This document shows, piece after piece, positions 1 to 5,992 of a DNA stretch of 12,495 nt. Position 1 is the first letter of the stretch; each line of letters starts with the position of its first letter. A model generated the notes under the pieces. That model was given only the letters and a program-made list of their open reading frames with translations. It was not told the origin of the DNA and ran no database searches. This DNA comes from Candidatus Saccharimonadota bacterium (GTDB lineage: Bacteria; Patescibacteriota; Saccharimonadia; Saccharimonadales; Saccharimonadaceae): positions 1-12,495 of the forward strand of contig UNSQ01000020.1 in assembly GCA_900556885.1 (NCBI GenBank), read 5' to 3'. The position numbers and the translations under genes were made by a program.

Positions 1-425
1 GTACCTGACGTCTCGCCGGCCGAGATCAAAGCTACATAAACTTTATTAAAAGCTTCTGGATGCTTTGCGAACGAATCAGACAAGGATTTACCACCTTCAA
101 CATCAGAGATAATTTCCTGGACTATTTCCTGCATGCGCTTATTCGTCGTCTGCTCCTGAACCGTTCGAAGACTTTGCGCCAAAGGTAGCCCAGCTCCAAT
201 AAGAGTTGCTAGCTGACGAGTAAACACAACCTTATCTTTAGTGGTGATTCTACCAGAAAACCTCGCAAAGAAATTTGTTTTATCGTCTTGTAATTCAATT
301 TTTAACGGCACAAAGCCCTGAGCCGTCAAAAGCTTTGCGGCAGCGTTTTCGCTATCAGCCTGAACAACTGATTTAACAATTTTATTACTTGCGCTATCTC
401 TGGCTTCGTAATCGTACTTTTTCAT
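1..425 (-). CDS. pilC: Type IV pilus inner-membrane platform protein PilC (GspF family), 5' part only
   Basis: PilC/GspF is the polytopic membrane protein at the base of the T4P machine, on which PilB and PilT act. Only the N-terminal 141 codons are present; the gene runs off the left edge. The start MKKYDYEARD is the usual GspF-family opening (short beta strand, then linker). The first T2SSF repeat begins near residue 66 with VFTRQLATLIGAGLPLAQSL, a hallmark of the family, and the visible part ends at the equally typical ALISAGETSG. No membrane helix is reached before the edge. The ATG at 425 lies 3 nt after the pilT stop, and its Shine-Dalgarno sequence (AGGGGG) is formed by the last pilT codons, which suggests translational coupling. 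The reading frame is intact. Family assignment is secure; pilC versus gspF naming rests on the pil context. Confidence 0.93.
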   Translation of the reverse strand, partial: MKKYDYEARDSASNKIVKSVVQADSENAAAKLLTAQGFVPLKIELQDDKTNFFARFSGRITTKDKVVFTRQLATLIGAGLPLAQSLRTVQEQTTNKRMQEIVQEIISDVEGGKSLSDSFAKHPEAFNKVYVALISAGETSG

Positions 426-428
426 TTA

Positions 429-1499
429 TTACCCCCTCATCAACCTCTCAAATTCCGTCAAATCGACAGCAAATTCACGAGCGCTATCATACGTAATCGT
501 ACCATTCTGCACCAAATTGACCAAAGTTCGATCCATCGTCTGCATTCCCTGGTCAGCACCAGTCTGGATCACGGCATCCAATTGGTGAGATTTACCTTCG
601 CGGATAATGTTACGCACCGCTGGATTGGCAATCAAAACCTCTGCCGCCACGACTCGCCCGCCGCCGATAGCTGGAACTAGTCGCTGCGAACAAATTGCCA
701 TCAAAATATTACTGAGCTGAGCACGAATTTGCGGTTGCTGATGTGGCGGGAACACGTCAATCATACGGTCAATTGATTGCGCTGCGGAGTTCGTGTGTAG
801 CGTCGCAAACACCAAGTGTCCAGTTTCAGCAATTGTAATCGCTGCTGAAATCGTTTCAAGGTCGCGCATCTCACCAATCAACACAACATCTGGGTCTTGA
901 CGAAGACTCGAACGCAAAGCCGCAGAGAACGAATAGGTATCGTAGTGAACTTCACGCTGAACTACCACTGATTTTTTCGACTTGTGAGTAAACTCGATAG
1001 GATCTTCAATGGTAATAATATGCTGTGAGCGCTCAGAATTAATTTTATCAACCAACGCCGCCAAAGTCGTTGACTTACCGGAACCAGTTGGACCAGTGAC
1101 CAACACCAAACCGCGAGGAAAATCTGCAAACGTATTAACAACTGGCGGCATACCCAGCTCAGACGCCGACTTAATTTCATTTGGAATCAAACGTAGAGCT
1201 GCAGCCAAATTGCCACGCTCATGGAAGGCGTTAACTCGGAATCGTCCCAATGTGCCAAACGCAAACGAAAAGTCGAATTCCTTATCTTTTAGCAAAATCT
1301 GTCGCTGATCTTCATCAAGAATCTGGAACACTAATCTCTCAACTGCAGGCTCGTCCAATGGCTGAGTTCCGGCAGCCGGCATAAGTGCACCGTCAATTCG
1401 TAGCATTGGCGGCAAACCAACTTGAATATGAAGGTCTGAAGCTCGCTTCTTAACAACTTCTTCCAGCAAAATCTCAATTCGCAATTCTTGATTATTCAT
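429..1499 (-). CDS. pilT: Type IV pilus retraction ATPase PilT
   Basis: Hexameric cytoplasmic ATPase that powers pilus depolymerisation. The length of 356 residues is normal for PilT. Visible in order: N-terminal PAS-like region with ASDLHI at 20-25; Walker A GPTGSGKS at 136-143; the Asp box around EDPIEF (165-170); Walker B DVVLIGEMRD at 204-213; the His box TGHLVFATLHTNSA at 226-239; and AVRNIIREGK at 294-303. The last corresponds to the AIRNLIRE motif required for retraction in characterised PilT proteins, and it separates this gene from the extension ATPase upstream. A strong Shine-Dalgarno (AAAGGAGG) lies 4 nt before the ATG. The gene follows pilB by 11 nt and precedes pilC by 3 nt, so it is an internal operon gene. 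All catalytic motifs are intact, so a working retraction motor is expected. PilT/PilU ambiguity is minor because only one copy is seen here. Confidence 0.96.
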   Translation of the reverse strand: MNNQELRIEILLEEVVKKRASDLHIQVGLPPMLRIDGALMPAAGTQPLDEPAVERLVFQILDEDQRQILLKDKEFDFSFAFGTLGRFRVNAFHERGNLAAALRLIPNEIKSASELGMPPVVNTFADFPRGLVLVTGPTGSGKSTTLAALVDKINSERSQHIITIEDPIEFTHKSKKSVVVQREVHYDTYSFSAALRSSLRQDPDVVLIGEMRDLETISAAITIAETGHLVFATLHTNSAAQSIDRMIDVFPPHQQPQIRAQLSNILMAICSQRLVPAIGGGRVVAAEVLIANPAVRNIIREGKSHQLDAVIQTGADQGMQTMDRTLVNLVQNGTITYDSAREFAVDLTEFERLMRG

Positions 1500-1510
1500 G
1501 TTTCCTCCTT

Positions 1511-3271
1511 TTACGCGGTATCCGCCGCTACTCTATTAACTTCTTCTATTGTCGTTATTCCGTTCAACGCCTTCAAATAACCATCTTGACGCATCGTAAT
1601 CATACCCTGTTGAATTGCCGTTCGCTGGATTTCCGCTGAGGTTGCACGCTTAACAATCAAATTCTGAATCTCTTCAGTGATATCCATGACCTCATACAAA
1701 CCAGCTCGCCCAGCATAACCGCGGGGAGTTTGCGGCGTATCTTTTCCTTTTGCCAAGGCAAACGACGCCTGCGTTGCTAGCGGCAAACTTTCATATCCCA
1801 AATCTTGCGCGTATTGAGCAACCTGCTCCCTTGTTTGCGGCAATAATCCACCAACCGCCTCGCGAATTGCCTGCGTTTCCAGTGGTGATGATTGATAAAT
1901 ATCTCGACGGCGTGCCACTCGCCTCACCAAACGCTGACCGATGATTGTGTTAACTGTACTGGCAATAAGAAACGGCTCAATTCCCATATCCAACAAACGC
2001 GGCAGCACGCCAGCGGCGGAATTTGTGTGAAGTGTCGAGAAAACCAAGTGTCCCGTTAAGGCTGCCTGAATAGCTAAATTTGCTGTTTCATTATCGCGAA
2101 TCTCACCAACCATCACAATGTCTGGGTCTTGACGCAAAATTGAGCGCAGCCCAGAAGCAAACGTCAAGCCAACTTCCGCATTCACCTGAATCTGATTGAC
2201 GCCATCCATCTTATACTCAACCGGATCCTCAAGCGTCACAATATTCACAGTATCGTCTTTAATCTCCTTGATCAACGCATACAAACTCGTTGACTTACCA
2301 GAACCAGTTGGACCCGACGTCAAAATCATTCCATTTGGTCGCTTAATTCCCTTACGAATCGTTCTTAATGCGCGGCCAGCGTAACCCATGTCTTCCAAAT
2401 TGAAAGAACTTCCACTCTTATCAAGCAGACGAATAACTACTTGCTCGCCCCAAACGACAGGAGAGATAGCGATACGAAGATCAACTTCTTTGCCTGCGAC
2501 GTTAACCGCAAATTGACCGTCCTGAGGAATGCGATGCTCGTCAATTTTCAGATTGGAAAGAATCTTAATACGACTGACTAACGCCGGCTCAATGCTCTTT
2601 GGGAGCTGCATTATTTCACGCAAAACACCGTCAACACGACAACGAATCTTCAAAGCCTTCTCTAATGGTTCAATATGCACATCGGACGCGTGACTCTTTA
2701 CCGCGTATTCCAAAATTGTCGACAACGCCCGTGATATCGGCGAATCTTGGACAATCGTTTTAATATTGCCAGCCTCTGACAAAGACTCTTCCTGCGAAGC
2801 CTGTGCAGCCACATTAACAGATGACAAGTCAGTCTTATATTGATCTAAGACGTGGCGGACACTCTCCTCTGAGGCCATGAATACTTTTATTGGTCGCTGG
2901 ATGCGATTCGACAAATAGTCCACCGCCTGAACGTTATTCGCGTCGATCATCGCTACCGCTAATCGGTTCTGAACTTCGGCCAGTGGCACAGCCATAAATC
3001 TCTCGGCAACGTCGGACGGCAATAGAGATAAAATATCCTGACTAATAACGCTATTCGACAGATTGACATACGGCACGCCCGAAACTTGAGCCACGCCATG
3101 AACTAATAGTTCATTATCAAGCAACCCCTCTTCACTAAGCAAACTAAACAGAGGTTTGCCACTCTCAGAGGCGCGCTTTAAGGCATCATCAATGACAGAC
3201 TTCTCAATAAGCCCCTCGTTTACGAGCAGCTCGATCAACTTATCTTGGATGTCGTCCGTCAGTAAAGCCAT
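1511..3271 (-). CDS. pilB: Type IV pilus assembly (extension) ATPase PilB, GspE family, without the zinc-binding cysteines
   Basis: Cytoplasmic hexameric ATPase that drives pilus polymerisation; 586 residues, typical length. Residues 1-150 form a T2SSE_N/MshEN-like region, but the RLG positions of the c-di-GMP-binding form are not kept (KLIELLVNEG at 11-20), so nucleotide sensing is doubtful. N2/PAS-like region: SHASDVHIEP at 193-202. Walker A GPTGSGKS at 320-327, Asp box EDPVEY at 348-353, Walker B DIVMVGEIRD at 384-393, His box TGHLVFSTLHTNSA at 406-419. The family usually carries a CxxC...CxxC zinc motif after QRLVRR; here residues 446-458 read QRLVRRVARRRDI and the whole protein has one cysteine (C211). 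The segment 459-515 replaces it and leads into the usual GRAGLYEVM (521-529). A Shine-Dalgarno AAGGGG precedes the ATG. It lies 13 nt after the 76-residue protein and 11 nt before pilT. Confidence 0.95.
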   Translation of the reverse strand: MALLTDDIQDKLIELLVNEGLIEKSVIDDALKRASESGKPLFSLLSEEGLLDNELLVHGVAQVSGVPYVNLSNSVISQDILSLLPSDVAERFMAVPLAEVQNRLAVAMIDANNVQAVDYLSNRIQRPIKVFMASEESVRHVLDQYKTDLSSVNVAAQASQEESLSEAGNIKTIVQDSPISRALSTILEYAVKSHASDVHIEPLEKALKIRCRVDGVLREIMQLPKSIEPALVSRIKILSNLKIDEHRIPQDGQFAVNVAGKEVDLRIAISPVVWGEQVVIRLLDKSGSSFNLEDMGYAGRALRTIRKGIKRPNGMILTSGPTGSGKSTSLYALIKEIKDDTVNIVTLEDPVEYKMDGVNQIQVNAEVGLTFASGLRSILRQDPDIVMVGEIRDNETANLAIQAALTGHLVFSTLHTNSAAGVLPRLLDMGIEPFLIASTVNTIIGQRLVRRVARRRDIYQSSPLETQAIREAVGGLLPQTREQVAQYAQDLGYESLPLATQASFALAKGKDTPQTPRGYAGRAGLYEVMDITEEIQNLIVKRATSAEIQRTAIQQGMITMRQDGYLKALNGITTIEEVNRVAADTA

Positions 3272-3284
3272 TTACACCCCTTCT

Positions 3285-3515
3285 CTATTTGGCTGCATCT
3301 TGACCTACGAATATTTCAACAGTTGGATTTATCGCATTATTATTAAAAATCGCTGGGTTTGGTTTTTCTACGTCAGGTGATATTTCTCGAATAGTCTGTA
3401 CTTTTGTGCCAGATTCTGGGACTTTTAAGAACGAGATGTTAGAGGCGACAATATAGCCGATTGCCACACCCACACCCGCGATCAATATTACCATTGCTAT
3501 GTCTGTTTTCTTCAT
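3285..3515 (-). CDS. Small single-pass membrane protein in the pilP position of the T4P operon
   Basis: A 76-residue protein that I cannot assign to a named family. It starts MKKTD, then has one hydrophobic helix at about residues 6-31 (AMVILIAGVGVAIGYIVA and following), then a polar tail of about 45 residues. The charge pattern predicts a short cytoplasmic N-terminus and an extracytoplasmic tail. It has no cysteine and no lipobox. Its ATG overlaps the pilO stop (ATGA, 4 nt), and a Shine-Dalgarno AAGGTGG sits inside the pilO end, so translation is tied to PilO. pilB starts 13 nt downstream. In Proteobacteria the gene after pilO is pilP, an inner-membrane lipoprotein that contacts PilN/PilO. 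This protein has the right place and topology but not the PilP lipidation signal, so a PilP-like role is inferred from position alone. That it is a real gene is well supported by the overlap and spacing. Confidence 0.8.
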   Translation of the reverse strand: MKKTDIAMVILIAGVGVAIGYIVASNISFLKVPESGTKVQTIREISPDVEKPNPAIFNNNAINPTVEIFVGQDAAK

Positions 3516-4180
3516 GGCTTAACCACCTTATTCTCTAATTGTATTGTTTGTGCTGGCTCGTAATAAGCAACACCTCGAACCACCAAGCTTAATCTATCCT
3601 CATTTCGCTGGATTTCCACGGTCTTTAGGTCAATAACTCGAATAGACGCCTCTAACTTAGTTAACAATTCTTTCAATTTTTCAGCTGGACCACTCACTTC
3701 CATAGTAAATGATACGGCATTTTCAGATGTTGACCCAGAGCTTTCACTATCAGATCCAGATTGAGCAACGGTCAGATTTTGAATAGTCACACCAGTAGTC
3801 GTGTCGATAAATTTATTCTTCAACGAAGCACCAAGAGCGTCGGCGTTCGCATTATCTGGCAACGCGTCCAATACTGTCTGAAGAGCATTACTTTCGCTGC
3901 TTGATTTTATAGAGTTAAGAGCAGTGTTCGTGTCTAAAACTCGGATATTCTTCTTTAATTCATCAACTGATGACAAGTTTTTATCTAAGCGAGAAATCGT
4001 ATTTTGCTTCTCCAGAAGAATCTTCGAATGAAATACAATTTGCTGCACCAAAAATATACTCACAACAAGCGCAATTCCCGCCAAAAATGCCGCAGAAGCC
4101 ACAAAAATAAACATAGTCTTTTTCGATGAGTCAATCTGTTGACGCTTGCGTATTGCAACTTCTTTATTATCGGTCGCCAT
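3512..4180 (-). CDS. pilO: Type IV pilus inner-membrane alignment protein PilO
   Basis: A 222-residue bitopic protein that in known systems pairs with PilN and links PilM to the rest of the machine. The N-terminal 22 residues are polar and cytoplasmic, a membrane helix spans about 23-48 (FIFVASAAFLAGIALVV), and a coiled-coil-like stretch follows at about 52-82 (heptad-like L/K/I pattern with SRLDKNLSSVDELKK). The C-terminal half has the expected ferredoxin-like rhythm, with VSFTMEVSGPAEKLKELLTKLEAS followed by a beta strand IRVIDLKTVEI. Family members diverge strongly, so the call leans on topology, size and position between pilN and the small protein. The ATG overlaps the pilN stop by one base (TAATG), with AGGAG 8 nt upstream. 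The stop overlaps the next gene (ATGA). It contains no cysteine. Confidence 0.86.
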   Translation of the reverse strand: MATDNKEVAIRKRQQIDSSKKTMFIFVASAAFLAGIALVVSIFLVQQIVFHSKILLEKQNTISRLDKNLSSVDELKKNIRVLDTNTALNSIKSSSESNALQTVLDALPDNANADALGASLKNKFIDTTTGVTIQNLTVAQSGSDSESSGSTSENAVSFTMEVSGPAEKLKELLTKLEASIRVIDLKTVEIQRNEDRLSLVVRGVAYYEPAQTIQLENKVVKP

Positions 4181-4905
4181 TATTTCTTCTCCTGTTTTTT
4201 CGAGTTACTCTTAAACAAGCTATCCGGAATTCCCTGACGTGAGTCCGTCACATCAACCTTGCCAGTCGGCGTCAATACGGAAACTGTGCCATTATTTGCA
4301 GGCGCTAATAATTCTTCTGCGTATTCAAACGAGAACGAGAATTGCAACACTTTTTTACCTTCTGAGTTCTCTCCAAAACTAGTATCGCCATCTTTTATCT
4401 CCTTAGTCAGGCTAACCTCGGAACTTTTATCACCGTCAGTAGTCTGGACCTTCGTATTCAAGATGGTTTTCTTTAAGGTCTCTAACGCACTATAGCCATT
4501 AACCGCGCTGCCCTCCAGAGTAATAGTTTTTGACTCAGGATTGACTTTTATATCCGAAAAACTAACATTATTTGGCGCAACTGGATTAACCGCCGTTACA
4601 ACATCAAAGATCCTTGAATTAAGCTTCTTTCTAGAGTGCTGCTCATTGATCTTTGTTAATTGATGTTGAATCGTTACAACCTTATTAAGATCCTCGACTG
4701 CCATCAATTTGTCGTTTCTATCTTTGATAACTCCACCCTGAACCGCCTCGGCTGCAAATTGACTACCCAAAATCAACGCCAAAACAACTACTGTCGCAAT
4801 CGAAGCACCGCCCACCAAGAACGATATCGAAATAACTCGATTGCGCATAGCTCGAGTCTTCAATAGCTCGCGCTTAACGTTTGGGAGAAGATTTATCTCA
4901 ATCAT
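4180..4905 (-). CDS. pilN: Type IV pilus inner-membrane protein PilN
   Basis: PilN binds PilM in the cytoplasm through its extreme N-terminus and pairs with PilO in the periplasm-equivalent space. The first residues MIEINLLP are the diagnostic INLLP motif that docks into PilM. A basic stretch (KRELLKTRAMRNR) precedes one membrane helix at about 24-50. A helical region with NDKLMAVEDLNKVV follows, then a domain with VSFSDIKVNPESKTITLEGSA typical of the PilN ferredoxin-like fold. At 241 residues it is longer than many PilN proteins; the extra part is a C-terminal tail from about 205 that ends in a lysine-rich stretch (SNSKKQEKK). The ATG overlaps the pilM stop (ATGA). A Shine-Dalgarno AAGGAG lies 9 nt upstream inside pilM. 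It contains no cysteine. Confidence 0.92.
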   Translation of the reverse strand: MIEINLLPNVKRELLKTRAMRNRVISISFLVGGASIATVVVLALILGSQFAAEAVQGGVIKDRNDKLMAVEDLNKVVTIQHQLTKINEQHSRKKLNSRIFDVVTAVNPVAPNNVSFSDIKVNPESKTITLEGSAVNGYSALETLKKTILNTKVQTTDGDKSSEVSLTKEIKDGDTSFGENSEGKKVLQFSFSFEYAEELLAPANNGTVSVLTPTGKVDVTDSRQGIPDSLFKSNSKKQEKK

Positions 4906-5948
4906 GATATATTACTCCTTTGTGCCAGACCTACTGCAATAGCGAATTCTGAAGCAATCGGCGCCAACTGCTGTTGATCCGACTGAGAAACTTGAATACG
5001 CTGCCACGGATCTGCAGTAATCGACTGGACTCCGGTTTTGTTCATCACATATCCATCAAGTTGCGGAATAGCTGAACCAAACCCTGATAGTAAAATTCCA
5101 GAAACTGCTACGCTTGGATATCGAGTTTGGAAAAACTTTATAGATTTTACTAGCTCTGAAGAAAAATTGTCGAGAGTTGAATCAATCGCCCTTAGCACTT
5201 GACCATCCAATTTATCCGGCGCCAAACCAAATTTCAAAATAAATTGACGAGCTTGATCTTCCTGGACGCTAAGATTCTGAACCGCCGATCGAACCAAAGA
5301 CGAAAGTCCAGTTGGGATCATACGAATAAGTCGCGGCGCTCCATTATAGACAACCGCCAAATCCGTTGAATTTTCGCCCATATTGATAATTAAACGCGCA
5401 TCCTGAGAATCGGTAGCTGACAAGGAACGAACCATAGCAATAGCGTTCGGTTCTTCGGCAATCACATTGAAGCCAAGATTTTCAACTAATTCCAGACGCT
5501 CTTCCGCATAAGACTTCGCTGTACTTGTCAGCAAAATCTCATACTGATTCTGAGCATGCAAACTATCACCCAATAAAGCCCAGTCAACTTCTGCCTCATC
5601 CAAAGACATTGGAATATATTGGTCAATTTGATATTTCATCATTGCCTTCAATTCCTGCTCAGGAACTTTCGGCACATCGATAATAGTCGAGAATGTCTTA
5701 TTTGACGGCAAACCGACAGCTACATTGGATGCCTTAATCCCAGCCTGACCAACGGCGGTCATAATAGCCTCACCCAAGCGTCGCTTAGACTCTGGAGAAT
5801 CGCCGCTCGTTATTTTAGAATCAACTGGCGTATAACCGTAATGAGACAAACTCCATCCCGCGCCAGTACGAGACAATTGAACCACCCGCACCGCATTCGT
5901 ATCGATGTCTAGTCCGAAGAATTCGCCCAACCCTTTTGCTAATTTCAT
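4902..5948 (-). CDS. pilM: Type IV pilus assembly protein PilM (actin-like ATPase)
   Basis: Cytoplasmic actin/FtsA-like protein that binds ATP and the PilN N-terminus and is thought to relay signals between the pilus platform and the motor ATPases. Length (348) is normal. Motifs: FFGLDIDTNAVRVVQL at 10-25 (first phosphate-binding region), YIPMSLDEAEVDW at 111-123 (the PilM signature region, YIP-hydrophobic-acidic), INMGENSTDLAVV at 188-200 (second phosphate region), ILLSGFGSAIPQLDGYV at 285-301 (adenosine region), and the terminal FAIAVGLAQR at 335-344. It begins the pil operon. The ATG at 5948 has no Shine-Dalgarno sequence, and a promoter with a perfect -10 box lies 11 nt before it, so a very short leader is predicted. 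Its stop overlaps the pilN start. It contains no cysteine. Confidence 0.96.
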   Translation of the reverse strand: MKLAKGLGEFFGLDIDTNAVRVVQLSRTGAGWSLSHYGYTPVDSKITSGDSPESKRRLGEAIMTAVGQAGIKASNVAVGLPSNKTFSTIIDVPKVPEQELKAMMKYQIDQYIPMSLDEAEVDWALLGDSLHAQNQYEILLTSTAKSYAEERLELVENLGFNVIAEEPNAIAMVRSLSATDSQDARLIINMGENSTDLAVVYNGAPRLIRMIPTGLSSLVRSAVQNLSVQEDQARQFILKFGLAPDKLDGQVLRAIDSTLDNFSSELVKSIKFFQTRYPSVAVSGILLSGFGSAIPQLDGYVMNKTGVQSITADPWQRIQVSQSDQQQLAPIASEFAIAVGLAQRSNIS

Positions 5949-5959
5949 AACTAATAATA

Positions 5960-5988
5960 ATTATATACATTAGCGTTTTAATTTGCAA
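5960..5988 (-). promoter_or_regulatory. Predicted sigma70-type promoter of the pilM operon, nearly leaderless
   Basis: Read on the minus strand, TTGCAA (5988-5983; 4 of 6 to TTGACA) is followed by exactly 17 nt and then a perfect TATAAT (5965-5960). The start of transcription, expected about 7 nt further on, falls near 5953, giving a leader of about 5 nt before the pilM ATG at 5948. No Shine-Dalgarno sequence fits in that space. The promoter sits in the 44-nt gap after the large secreted protein gene, with no terminator visible, so readthrough from the upstream gene may add to pil expression. Confidence 0.7.
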
Positions 5989-5992
5989 ACTT

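Noticed and set aside
1009..1308. A 99-codon plus-strand frame inside pilT, with similar plus-strand frames inside pilB, pilN, the large protein and tlyA.
   Set aside because: All lie antisense to genes with clear motifs, lack start signals and read as complements of conserved coding sequence.
1750..1944. A frameshift or deletion in pilB as the cause of the missing zinc cysteines.
   Set aside because: The frame is continuous from the QRLVRR motif to the conserved GRAGLYEVM segment, and the replacement sequence reads as a normal charged protein.
3512..5948. Recoding of TGA as glycine, as in Gracilibacteria/Absconditabacteria.
   Set aside because: pilM and pilO end with TGA in ATGA overlaps exactly where the next gene starts, and the other genes end cleanly with TAA or TAG.
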